Assembly (NCBI GenBank): GCA_958352815.1
Contig: CATWQA010000001.1
Span: 121,494-185,493 of the forward strand
Direction: 5' to 3'
Length of the DNA stretch: 64,000 nucleotides
Origin: an uncultured Eubacteriales bacterium
GTDB lineage: Bacteria > Bacillota > Clostridia > Monoglobales > Monoglobaceae
Shown here: positions 50,101 to 58,197 of the stretch, one piece after another
Layout: every line of letters begins with the position of its first letter
Numbering within the stretch: the stretch's first letter is position 1
The notes under the pieces: model-generated
The model's database searches: none
Told to the model about the DNA's origin: nothing
Seen by the model: only the letters and a program-made list of their open reading frames with translations
Position numbers and translations under genes: made by a program

Positions 50101-52374
50101 ATGAAACAGTTAAATTTTTTGGCGTTGCTCACCTTTGAACATATTGATAATATCGAGCCGCTGAAGGACAGGATAACAAGTCTTTTTAAGTGCGGCTTTG
50201 ACGGGTTCGTTTTAAATCCCGACGTGGGCTGCGGAGAGCTCCGCGACAGCGACCTTGCGGCGATAGACGAGGCTATTCTGTTTGCCAAGTCCCTCGGCAT
50301 GGCGGCGTGGCTGGCGGTTAGCAGCAAGCTGTCCCCCGATACGGACATGCCGTTCTGCAACATTATGTGGCTGGAATACTCCGGCGGCGTTATTAAAAAG
50401 CGTTCTCTCCCGGGGAGCATTACACCCTTTCATGAGGTTTGCACCTATGAGCTTATCGCCAAGACCTACGAGCGGTATAAGACCTGCCTCTCCAAGGAGG
50501 CATTCTCGTACCTGACCGGTTTTACGGGAAAGCTCGAAAACGAAATCCCCCGCCGCGGCAGCAGCTGCGTCCCGTGGTACGACGGACTTGAAGCAGACTT
50601 CATGAACAGGTACAATATTGATATTAATCCGTTTCTAATCGAGCTTTTTGAGGACAGGGGGCATCCTGTTAAATTCAGAGCCCGCCTCAGACAAATGTTG
50701 GCGGACAGGTTTTCGGACTCGTTTTCCGCTCCCATAAACGCATGGTGCAGAGAAAACGGCAAAAAGTTCTTCCTCATGTTCAATTCGGGCATGACCCCAA
50801 TAAAGCAGGTTGACGTCTGCGGCTCTCATATTCAGATGAACCGCCCCTTTGAGATACCCTCCGTCTCTATCAACAGTCCAAAGAGCAACGGCTGCTTCTA
50901 TCCATACGCCGCGGGCAGTATTGCCCGCCAGTTTGGAAACGGCGAGGCGGCGGCTTCGGTTTTCACCCAAACCGGCTGGGGACTTTCTCCCGATGAGTTT
51001 GAGGACTGCCTTAGCAGGCTTATTGAAAGCGGAATTTCAACCTTTGTTATTCACAACAGTTTTCTCCGCTCGAATTATGAAGTGCTGAGCCGTCACCTTA
51101 TTTCCTTCCCTGAGAACGTACCCTGGAAAAACGCTCTACCGAAAATCTTCGGCGGTCTGCGGGATATGGCAAACACAGAGCAGGTCAAGGCGCACAAAAT
51201 ATTGGTTGTCTGCCCCTCTCGGGGAATTTGGGAGAACTATGTTCCGGGCAGCTCCCAAGAAGATCTGCCGCAGCGGTTCAGCGACAATATTGCGGAAATC
51301 TGCGACCGCCTACGGGAAATGCAGCGACAGTTTGACGTGACCGACGAAGTCATATTTGAAAAGGACGTGGAGTTTGCAGACGAACATATGCGCCTTGGCG
51401 CTGCACAATACACCACCCTGCTCATGGCCCCGGGCTGCTCATTCTCCAAAAAGGGAATGGTGGCAATAGAAAAAGCAAAGGCTTACGGGGTTCGTATACT
51501 TAACGATATTCCCAAGTCAGATACAGAGATTATTCCTCTGGACGTAATAAAAGACGGTATGCGGGAGATTGTTCCCGTCTTAATCCACCAAGACAATTGG
51601 ACTATAACACTGCCCTCCCGAAACTGTTTGCCTCTTAAAACGGAACGGACGGCAGACGGCATGATTACCTGCACCTTTAACGCTATGGAAATCCCCGATT
51701 CACCCATAACTTTGCTGGTGACCGACAGCTGCGAGACCGTCAGCATTAACAATATTCTGGCGGAGCGCGCGGACAGCGGCTCCGACGGCGGCAGCTACAG
51801 CTTAAGCGGAAACATTGTGGTGGGACGAAACCAAATCGTCCTCAGCGGCTGCCAAAACACCTTCGCGTATCTTATAGGCAGCTTTAAAGCGGAGTCTCTC
51901 AGCGGCTACCGAGGCTTTGACTCCCGCCAAATTCAGACCCATTATGACTTTGCCATAAAAAACACCGGTATTGAGGCGGAAACCAATCTTATACGCTGCG
52001 GCTATCCATTTGGTTTTGAGCCCGCTGCGGCAAAAAAGATTATATATTCGGAGGAGACGGTGAACAAGCCACGGATTAAGGCGGACTGCAGCGGCTGCTC
52101 AATGATAGAAGTTCTGTTTGACAACCAATTTATAGGCTTCGCCTACGGAGCAAAAAACATTCTGCCCCTGCCTCCCCTCACTGCAGGAGAACAGCATGTT
52201 GTGGAAATCCGCTGTTACCCCTCCGCCTTTAATATCTACGGAGACCGATACTATGTTGCGGGAGATACCGGAATTGCCCCCGACAAAAGCGACCCCGACT
52301 ACAGAACGGATTTGAACATAAAGCTGGTGAACTGGAAAATCCCCCGGGACATTGAAATTATCCAGGAGTTTTAA
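50101..52374 (+). CDS. Putative cytoplasmic GH106-like (alpha-L-rhamnosidase-type) hydrolase
   Basis: A 757-residue protein without a signal peptide. The N-terminal half looks like a TIM-barrel hydrolase (FLALLTFEHIDNIEPLKDRI, CGFDGFVLNPDVG, FAKSLGMAAWLAV). The stretch PWYDGLEADFMNRYNIDINP, then LIELFEDRG and FSAPINAWCRENGKKFFLMF recalls GH106 rhamnosidases (PWT..EEF..RYGYD, WC..HG). A glutamine-amidotransferase-like part follows (KILVVCPSRGIWENY at ~365; LLMAPGCSFSKKGMVAIEKA), then C-terminal beta sandwiches. The place where GH106 members carry an FTDEP-type acidic motif reads FTGKLENE, so activity may be altered. AGAGGA precedes the ATG. Its neighbours (uronate isomerases, AraC) suggest action on a rhamnogalacturonan-derived oligosaccharide. 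I am unsure of the family. Confidence 0.5.
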   Translation: MKQLNFLALLTFEHIDNIEPLKDRITSLFKCGFDGFVLNPDVGCGELRDSDLAAIDEAILFAKSLGMAAWLAVSSKLSPDTDMPFCNIMWLEYSGGVIKKRSLPGSITPFHEVCTYELIAKTYERYKTCLSKEAFSYLTGFTGKLENEIPRRGSSCVPWYDGLEADFMNRYNIDINPFLIELFEDRGHPVKFRARLRQMLADRFSDSFSAPINAWCRENGKKFFLMFNSGMTPIKQVDVCGSHIQMNRPFEIPSVSINSPKSNGCFYPYAAGSIARQFGNGEAAASVFTQTGWGLSPDEFEDCLSRLIESGISTFVIHNSFLRSNYEVLSRHLISFPENVPWKNALPKIFGGLRDMANTEQVKAHKILVVCPSRGIWENYVPGSSQEDLPQRFSDNIAEICDRLREMQRQFDVTDEVIFEKDVEFADEHMRLGAAQYTTLLMAPGCSFSKKGMVAIEKAKAYGVRILNDIPKSDTEIIPLDVIKDGMREIVPVLIHQDNWTITLPSRNCLPLKTERTADGMITCTFNAMEIPDSPITLLVTDSCETVSINNILAERADSGSDGGSYSLSGNIVVGRNQIVLSGCQNTFAYLIGSFKAESLSGYRGFDSRQIQTHYDFAIKNTGIEAETNLIRCGYPFGFEPAAAKKIIYSEETVNKPRIKADCSGCSMIEVLFDNQFIGFAYGAKNILPLPPLTAGEQHVVEIRCYPSAFNIYGDRYYVAGDTGIAPDKSDPDYRTDLNIKLVNWKIPRDIEIIQEF

Positions 52375-52422
52375 TAACAACCCTGCATATTATTCGTGTT
52401 GTATTTTTGTTTAATATGTTGA

Positions 52423-52451
52423 TTTACAAAATATTGCCAATGTGCTATTAT
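52423..52451 (+). promoter_or_regulatory. Sigma-A promoter for the AraC-family gene
   Basis: TTTACA (52423-52428) and TATTAT (52446-52451), 17-base spacing; leader about 100 nt. Confidence 0.6.
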
Positions 52452-52485
52452 TAACACAGAAAGTAAATTTGAAATACAATTTTTA

Positions 52486-52525
52486 AATATTCAAACATTA
52501 AATTTTAAATGCATATTTGAATATT
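52486..52525. promoter_or_regulatory. Inverted repeat in the araC leader, possible operator
   Basis: AATATTCAAA (52486-52495) and TTTGAATATT (52516-52525) are perfect 10-bp inverted repeats, 20 bases apart, downstream of the promoter and upstream of the ribosome site. It could be a regulator site or an mRNA hairpin. Confidence 0.45.
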
Positions 52526-52559
52526 AACGATTTTACTATTAACAGAAGGGGTGTCGCAT

Positions 52560-53786
52560 ATGTTCAACGGTCACGTTTCGGATCAAAACCAAGCGGAAAA
52601 TGCGCAGCTTACCACTCTTATACATAAGCACGAGGCAAACGAAAGAGAGAAGTTTATCAGAGGTCTTATGCTGGGCAGTATTCGCTTTAATCCCAAAACC
52701 GCCGCAGAGCTTGGGGTTAAGCTGTCACGCAGGCACCTTTCGGTTATTCTTGTAAGAATTAACATAACCGACGATATGCCGATCTCGGATATTCCCAGCA
52801 TAATGTTTGCAATCAGAAATATCGGAGAGGAGCTCTACGGGGAATATTCCGATTGTTACGGCGTTGAGGTTGACGCCATTACCATGGGGTTTATCTCCTC
52901 CCACGGCGCAGATTCCTCATTTATAACTGAGCAGTCCTCCGACCTGAAGCGGCATGTTGTGGAACTGTTTAACGTTAAGACGACCTTATCCATGTGCAAT
53001 TCATCAGACTGCACCCCCGCAGACATAAACAAGTTGTTTAACAACGCCAAGTACGCAATGCTGTACAGGCTTTCCTTTAAGCCCTATTCAATAATAGATT
53101 ATGATAAGACTCGGTCTATGTCCCGCTCCAGCTGTGAATACCCTGCGATTTTGGAACGGGAAATCTTCGATTGTGTTCAGTCGAGAAACCTACCCATGCT
53201 CAAGCGAGCTGTGGGCTCCTTTGTTAACGAAATAGACAATACATCCTACGACACCATAGTTCTCCACGGCGCGCGGCTTTTAATCGGCGTTCAAAATATG
53301 ATTATCAATTCCGGCCAGGAATACTCTATTCATAACAGCATTATAGAGCAAGTCAGCGCTCTTGAGTCCATAGACGACCTAGCCGTATTTGTTGAGGAAA
53401 AGTGCATCGAAGCGGCAAACATATTGGCGGCGTCTAAAACGGAAGCCAAAAAGGACTTTATTGTTACCACTGTGCTGAACTTTATTAACGAGAACTATGC
53501 AGACCCTACTCTTTCCATTGAGGTTATAGCCACAAGTGTAAAGCGCAGCTCAAACTACATTCGGAGTGTTTTTAAGGAAAGCCAGGGCATATCCATCTCG
53601 GAATATCTGGCCAACAAGCGTTTTGACCAGGTTTGCAAAATGCTAATAGAGACCAACCTGACCGCCCGCGATATAGGAAAGGCGGTAGGCCTCAACTCGG
53701 GCAGCTATTTCTACACCGCCTTTAAGAAGTATACCGGCTGCACCCCGGACAGCTACCGAAAGGCTCATAAGCCCCATAACGAATAA
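52560..53786 (+). CDS. AraC-family transcriptional regulator
   Basis: A 408-residue cytoplasmic regulator. The first ~290 residues hold an unrecognised sensing region that resembles the long N-terminal parts of two-component-type AraC proteins (LSVILVRINITDDMPISDIP, FNNAKYAMLYRLSFKPYSII). The C-terminal ~100 residues are a double AraC HTH: FINENYADPTLSIEVIATSV, SSNYIRSVFKESQGISISEY, RDIGKAVGLNSGSYFYTAFK, ending CTPDSYRK. ATG at 52560 follows AAGGGG by eight bases; a GTG three codons earlier is less likely. It lies between the GH106-like/DhuI-like genes and kduI and likely controls them in response to a uronate or pectin intermediate. A shared bidirectional terminator separates it from kduI. 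Confidence 0.9.
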   Translation: MFNGHVSDQNQAENAQLTTLIHKHEANEREKFIRGLMLGSIRFNPKTAAELGVKLSRRHLSVILVRINITDDMPISDIPSIMFAIRNIGEELYGEYSDCYGVEVDAITMGFISSHGADSSFITEQSSDLKRHVVELFNVKTTLSMCNSSDCTPADINKLFNNAKYAMLYRLSFKPYSIIDYDKTRSMSRSSCEYPAILEREIFDCVQSRNLPMLKRAVGSFVNEIDNTSYDTIVLHGARLLIGVQNMIINSGQEYSIHNSIIEQVSALESIDDLAVFVEEKCIEAANILAASKTEAKKDFIVTTVLNFINENYADPTLSIEVIATSVKRSSNYIRSVFKESQGISISEYLANKRFDQVCKMLIETNLTARDIGKAVGLNSGSYFYTAFKKYTGCTPDSYRKAHKPHNE

Positions 53787-53795
53787 TAATCAAAA

Positions 53796-53821
53796 ACTGC
53801 CGAGCGGAATGCTCGGCAGTC
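53796..53821. terminator. Bidirectional terminator between araC-type gene and kduI
   Basis: ACTGCCGAGC pairs with GCTCGGCAGT around GGAATG; flanking A- and T-rich sequence on either side suits both convergent genes. Confidence 0.78.
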
Positions 53822-53826
53822 TTTGA

Positions 53827-54663
53827 TTACTTCAAGTCTTTCATATCAACGTGATCCATATCGTCAAAGGTCTGGTTCTCGCCAACCATACCCCAGATAA
53901 AGGTGTAGTTCCTTGTGCCTACGCCGGAATGGATTGACCAGCTGGGAGAAATAACGGCCTCCTCGTTTCTCATAACAAGGTGTCTTGTCTCCTGGGGCTC
54001 GCCCATCATATGGAATACAACATCGTCCTCGCCCAGCTCAAAATAGAGGTAAACCTCCATTCTTCTCTCATGGGTGTGGCAGGGCATTGTGTTCCAGTTG
54101 CTTCCCACATCAAGAGCCGTCATACCCATAACAAGCTGGCAGCTCCGGCATACTTCGGGGTGTATGTACTGATTAATAACTCTCTTGTTACACTCCTCAA
54201 CGCTTCCCAAGGGACGCTTGTTCGCCATCTCCATTGTAATCTTCATGGTGGGGTAGGTCTTATGAGCGGGTGCGGAATTTAAGTAGAACTTAGCGGGCTT
54301 TGAGGAGTCCTTACTCTTAAAGGAAACCTCCTTAATGCCCATGCCTGCATAAAGACCGTCCTTGTAATCCAGGTCGTACTCCTCGCCGTCAAGAATAACG
54401 GTTCCTGCGCCGCCGATGTTGATAACGCCCAGCTCTCTGCGCTCCAGGAAGTAGTCAACGCCCAGCTCATGGCCTGCCTCCAGAGACAGAACTTCATTTG
54501 CGGGGCAAACGCCGCCCACAATAATTCTGTCAACGTGGCTGTAAACCAGTCTCACCTTGTCGGGGGTAAACAAATCCTGAATAAGATAGTCGTTTCTCAT
54601 TCTGTCGGTTGTGTAATGCTTAGCATCATCGGGATGCCACGGGTTTCTGATTTCAATATCCAT
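53827..54663 (-). CDS. kduI: 5-dehydro-4-deoxy-D-glucuronate (DKI) isomerase
   Basis: A 278-residue cupin-type zinc isomerase, the same length as E. coli KduI. It converts 5-keto-4-deoxyuronate to 2,5-diketo-3-deoxygluconate in the pectate catabolic path. Family markers: IRNPWHPDDAKHYTTDRMRN, HVDRIIVGGVCPANEVLSLE, ERRELGVINIGG, and the zinc site MPCHTHERRMEVYLYFEL (His ~195, His ~197, Glu ~202), with a later His in SWSIHSGVGT. ATG at 54663 follows GGAGG by eight bases; the frame stays open 24 codons upstream but overlaps the promoter. It stands alone, convergent with the AraC-type gene. KduD was not found in the window. Confidence 0.96.
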   Translation of the reverse strand: MDIEIRNPWHPDDAKHYTTDRMRNDYLIQDLFTPDKVRLVYSHVDRIIVGGVCPANEVLSLEAGHELGVDYFLERRELGVINIGGAGTVILDGEEYDLDYKDGLYAGMGIKEVSFKSKDSSKPAKFYLNSAPAHKTYPTMKITMEMANKRPLGSVEECNKRVINQYIHPEVCRSCQLVMGMTALDVGSNWNTMPCHTHERRMEVYLYFELGEDDVVFHMMGEPQETRHLVMRNEEAVISPSWSIHSGVGTRNYTFIWGMVGENQTFDDMDHVDMKDLK

Positions 54664-54701
54664 TTCTCTTTCCTCCATATAAAATTTATTTCCGTAATTT
54701 A

Positions 54702-54730
54702 ATTTTATCACAGTCCGTTTTAATATGCAA
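54702..54730 (-). promoter_or_regulatory. Sigma-A promoter for kduI
   Basis: TTGCAT (54730-54725) and TAAAAT (54707-54702) on the minus strand, 17-base spacing, about 40 bases upstream of the start codon. Confidence 0.6.
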
Positions 54731-54748
54731 GGCATTTCGGGATTTTTA

Positions 54749-55270
54749 TTATTCCCCGCCCTTTAAAAAGCCGTTGTCTATGTCAATGCCTCCGCCCCTG
54801 TAGTCAAAGCCCCGCTCAATCATGGACGCCACCTTTATAACCACCAGGTTTACATCAAGCCCCAACGCCGCCGCTGCCTGCTCTGCGTCGTAGCCGTACA
54901 CCTCGGTCAGCTCCCTGATTTCCTCATCGTCAATAAGCAGCTCTGCGGCAAATACGTTTGCCTCGTACTCCGGCCGCGCCGTCATGTCGTACAGCATAAC
55001 ATCGTGGACAACGCTGTTCACCGCAATCTCCCTGTGGAGCAGGTCGTGCCCCAGCTCGTGGGACAGCACCGTGTTGCGCATTTCTCGGCTCAGGTTGCCG
55101 TTTACGAAGATAATCCGCTTCCGCTTGATAACGGTGTACATACCGCACAGCTTCTTAAAATCATAGTTCTCAATAACCTTTATTCCTAAGCCCTGTGCAA
55201 TGTCGGCAGGATTTCTGCCGTATGTCTTAACCAAACCCTCAGCCAGATTATGAGCATAATCGGCAAACAT
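54749..55270 (-). CDS. ImmA/IrrE-family zinc metallopeptidase
   Basis: A 173-residue protein of family M78. The zinc motif HELGHDLLH is at about residue 70, with a downstream EYEANVFAAELLI supplying a likely third ligand. Members cleave XRE-type repressors, as ImmA does with ImmR in ICEBs1 and IrrE with DdrO. The XRE gene just upstream on the same strand (28 bases apart) is the natural partner. ATG at 55270 follows AGGTG by about six bases; an ATG at 55324 is also in frame but overlaps the XRE gene. No integrase or element genes are nearby, so this seems to be a chromosomal switch pair. Confidence 0.85.
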   Translation of the reverse strand: MFADYAHNLAEGLVKTYGRNPADIAQGLGIKVIENYDFKKLCGMYTVIKRKRIIFVNGNLSREMRNTVLSHELGHDLLHREIAVNSVVHDVMLYDMTARPEYEANVFAAELLIDDEEIRELTEVYGYDAEQAAAALGLDVNLVVIKVASMIERGFDYRGGGIDIDNGFLKGGE

Positions 55271-55298
55271 TCCCGTCACCTGCCTCTTCTCTATGTAG

Positions 55299-55712
55299 CT
55301 ACTGCTTGAACTTTTTGGGCGCATACTTTTTGTTTTCCTCTTTCACCGCAAAATATGCGTCCGATATAGCCTTCATCGCCGCGTCCATGTCCTCATCGGG
55401 CAGGGTTCCTCCGGCAAACAGTCCGCAGACCCCATCCACCAATCGGCTTATGTCCTTCATGGCAGAGCTTCCGCCCTTGGCGTATGCCTCCAGAACCACC
55501 TCTTCGCCCTCAGTGAGAAAATAGTTCACGTCAACCCCGAAAATCTCCGCCAGCTTGTGGTAAATACTGCGGCTTTTGGGATGAATGTCCGAGTTCTCAT
55601 AATTCTGAACCGTGCGCAGAGACACGCCCAGTTCCTTTGCCAGCTCGCCCTGGCTCAACCCGCGTTCAAGTCGCAGCTTCCGCAGCTTTTCTCCAAAATT
55701 CAAAACCGTCAC
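55299..55712 (-). CDS. XRE-family repressor, likely partner of the ImmA-like protease
   Basis: A 137-residue protein. The Cro/C1 HTH at ~7-62 is clear: FGEKLRKLRLERGLSQGELA, KELGVSLRTVQNYENSDIHP, HKLAEIFGVDVNYFLT. The C-terminal half is helical and charged, suiting dimerisation and protease recognition. The start is GTG at 55712 or TTG at 55703; AAGGGCGGTGA lies just before both. It begins nine bases after the GH13 gene and is followed by the ImmA-like gene, so all three may be one transcript. Confidence 0.87.
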   Translation of the reverse strand: MTVLNFGEKLRKLRLERGLSQGELAKELGVSLRTVQNYENSDIHPKSRSIYHKLAEIFGVDVNYFLTEGEEVVLEAYAKGGSSAMKDISRLVDGVCGLFAGGTLPDEDMDAAMKAISDAYFAVKEENKKYAPKKFKQ

Positions 55713-55721
55713 CGCCCTTTT

Positions 55722-57710
55722 CTAAAACTTATCCGCACTCAAATAGAACTCGCAGCCCAGAGGGTTCAGGTCTATCTCAAGAGTGTTTCCTTTCAGCTGT
55801 ACAACCTCCGGATTGGTTATGCCGTGAGCAAAGAACGCAAACTGACCCAAATCCGACAGGTCAACATCCACACGTCTCCCCTCAAAGCTGCGGTTTACAG
55901 CGCACACCGCCACGGCGTCCTTCGCCTTGTTCCCGAAAGAGTCCTTGCCGCCTGAGGTGTATCTGGCGTACACAAAAACGTCTCCCGAGGCGTACAGGGT
56001 TTTAAACCGACCCGTGGTCAGACAGACGTTGCTGTTTCGCAGCTTGCCCAAATCAGCGTACCACTGTCTGAGATCCGGGTCCACCGCTCTCCAGGGATAG
56101 GTTCCCCTGTTAAAGGGGTCCTTGCCCCCCTGCATTCCAACCTCATCGCCGTAATATATACACGGAACTCCCACAAAGGTCATCTGCACAAAGGACAGCA
56201 GCTTAACCCTGTAGGTCGCCAGTTCCTCGTTGCCGGAGGTCAGCTTTTGTGTTCCGCAGTCGTCGGAAAGCCCGCCCATAAGAGTTTTTATGCGCATGGT
56301 GTCGTGGGTTCCTATAACATTCATAAGAGCGTGAACCGTCTCTTTGGGATAGTTCTCAAATATGGACATAAGCTGCGCATTAAGCCGCCCTGCGTCTATG
56401 CTGCCCAAAAGAAATGCCAGCATGTTATCCTTAAAGGGGTAGTTCATAACGCTGTCCAGTTCCTTGCCGAACAGGTACTCCCTTTGCAGGCTGTACGCCA
56501 CCTTGTTGGAAGCGTCCTCCCAAACCTCGCCCAGCACAACGGCATCCGGGTTCTCCGCCTTGACCTCTCTGCGGAGAGTCGCTATAAACTCGTCGGGGAG
56601 CTCGTCGGCAACGTCCAGTCTCCAGCCCGAAGCGCCCCTCCTGAGCCATGTTTTGACAACCGAATTTTCTCCCCTCAAAATATAGTCAAGATAAGAGGGG
56701 GTCATCTCATTTACGTTGGGCAGGTTGCTGCAGCCCCACCAGCTTTCGTAATTGGGATAGTTGGTAAACTTATACCACTCTCTGTAGGGGCTTTGCGGAT
56801 TTCTGTAAGCGCCCACATTCTCGCCGTAGCTGCCGTACTTATTAAAATACACGCTGTCCGCCCCGGTGTGGCTGAACACTCCGTCAAGTATAACCCTTAT
56901 ATCCCTCTTTTCCGCCTCCTCGCACAGGCGAGAGAATGTCTCGTTTGTGCCGAACATAGGGTCAACATTCATGTAATCCGCCGTGTCGTACTTATGATTG
57001 GAGTATGCGTCAAAAATGGGGTTCAGGTATATAACTCCAACCCCCAGACCTTTCAGATAATCCAGCTTTTTTATAATTCCCTTTAGGTTTCCGCCGTAAA
57101 AGTCGTTGCAGGCGGGACCCATTTCAAATGGGTGGGAATTAAAGGCTATAGGTTCGTACCAATCGTTGTGTATAACATACTCGTTGCGCTTTTTGGGTAT
57201 GGCGCCCCCAGTCTCACTGTGGTCACCGAAAAACCTATCGGTAAATATTTGATACATTATTCTGCCCTTGAACCAGTCGGGGGTCTTGTAGTCCTTATCA
57301 TATACGGTTATTTGATAGCTCATGTTGTTGGGCGCCGTTACAATCTGACCGACGCCGCCGATACCCTCGTTGTTGTTGGTGTAGTACATCTCGTTCCCCT
57401 CAACCGACACAACGAAATAGTACCAAACAAGCTGCCCCACATCCGGCATGGTAATCTCTGCGGTGTATATAACGCCCTCATCCGTTCTAACGCGGCTCAA
57501 ATCCGGGAAATCCTCTGTTGCACGGCGGACTTTCTTTTCGGGAGTCATCGGCACAAAGACCTCCTCCTCGTCAATCCAGAGCCTTATTTTAACACTGTCC
57601 GGAACCTTTTTGGAAATAACCCTAAGCCCCAGCTTCACAACGCTGCCCGCAGGGGCTGCGCCAAAGGGTGTTCTGTACACGGTATCGTGGGAATTGTGAA
57701 AAAGCTGCAT
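55722..57710 (-). CDS. GH13 alpha-amylase-family enzyme (neopullulanase/cyclomaltodextrinase-like)
   Basis: A 662-residue enzyme without a signal peptide, so probably cytoplasmic. An N-terminal beta domain (~1-140) precedes the GH13 barrel: YQIFTDRFF, LDYLKGLGVGVIYLNPIFDA, VILDGVFSHTG, catalytic Asp in GWRLDVADE (~363), Glu in VLGEVWED (~393), Asp in NVIGTHDTMRI (~466), then a C-terminal beta domain. All three catalytic acids are intact. The layout suggests hydrolysis of imported malto-oligosaccharides or cyclodextrins. ATG at 57710 follows GGAGG by eight bases; the frame extends ten codons upstream without a ribosome site. An XRE and an ImmA-like gene follow at once, an odd combination for a sugar enzyme. 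Confidence 0.92.
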   Translation of the reverse strand: MQLFHNSHDTVYRTPFGAAPAGSVVKLGLRVISKKVPDSVKIRLWIDEEEVFVPMTPEKKVRRATEDFPDLSRVRTDEGVIYTAEITMPDVGQLVWYYFVVSVEGNEMYYTNNNEGIGGVGQIVTAPNNMSYQITVYDKDYKTPDWFKGRIMYQIFTDRFFGDHSETGGAIPKKRNEYVIHNDWYEPIAFNSHPFEMGPACNDFYGGNLKGIIKKLDYLKGLGVGVIYLNPIFDAYSNHKYDTADYMNVDPMFGTNETFSRLCEEAEKRDIRVILDGVFSHTGADSVYFNKYGSYGENVGAYRNPQSPYREWYKFTNYPNYESWWGCSNLPNVNEMTPSYLDYILRGENSVVKTWLRRGASGWRLDVADELPDEFIATLRREVKAENPDAVVLGEVWEDASNKVAYSLQREYLFGKELDSVMNYPFKDNMLAFLLGSIDAGRLNAQLMSIFENYPKETVHALMNVIGTHDTMRIKTLMGGLSDDCGTQKLTSGNEELATYRVKLLSFVQMTFVGVPCIYYGDEVGMQGGKDPFNRGTYPWRAVDPDLRQWYADLGKLRNSNVCLTTGRFKTLYASGDVFVYARYTSGGKDSFGNKAKDAVAVCAVNRSFEGRRVDVDLSDLGQFAFFAHGITNPEVVQLKGNTLEIDLNPLGCEFYLSADKF

Positions 57711-57896
57711 ACATACGTCCTCCAAAAATAGTTTTTGCAACCGTTACTGAATATAGTACAATATATGTATTATACAATATTTCGGCGAAAATTTCAATTA
57801 TAATTTAAAAATTTTTTGAGTTAATCTTTATCAATACTATATTGAAATCCCCGACGGAAAATGCTATAATCAGAATAGTGATGATGCCTGCGGTGT

Positions 57897-57996
57897 AAAA
57901 TTTTGATAAAGGCTTTGTCAACATTGCCGCCGCGGCTTGGAATGGCGGAATATGGGCTCGGCATTGGTCTCAAAGGCAAAGCCTTTATCAAAATTT
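57897..57996. repeat. Inverted-repeat element with 20-bp perfect arms
   Basis: AAATTTTGATAAAGGCTTTG (57898-57917) and its exact inverse (57977-57996) enclose about 60 bases. Half-sites with CAAAGCCTTTATCA occur at about 49276-49290 and a related GCTTTGCCTTTATCAA near 39826. It is MITE-like in form, with no gene inside. Confidence 0.65.
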
Positions 57997-58046
57997 GCAG
58001 GTTCGGATAATACGTAAATTTTAATATACAATCATATACATAAATA

Positions 58047-58115
58047 TGCCGCTAACGCGGCGATGCCTGCGCGCCTCACGTGTCGCCTGTGGCGACCTGC
58101 CGTGCTTGCATGCCG
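58047..58115 (-). repeat. Dispersed structured repeat, internally deleted copy F
   Basis: Reverse-strand outer parts of copies A and B (GCACGGCAGGTCGCC at one end, CAGGCGACACGTGAGGCGCG and a CGCGTTAGCG palindrome at the other) are joined with the hairpin core missing. The rest of 57711-58197 has no gene; GCCGCATTT/AAATGCGGC forms another palindrome just after. Confidence 0.6.
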
Positions 58116-58197
58116 CATTTCGCTAAATGCGGCATAACACTCCGCCTTGGAAAAGGCGGATAAATAAATACAATTTATAATTAATTTTGGAGGATTC

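Noticed and set aside
56247..57086. 279-codon plus-strand frame
   Set aside because: Antisense to the GH13 gene with all three catalytic acids intact; shadow frame.
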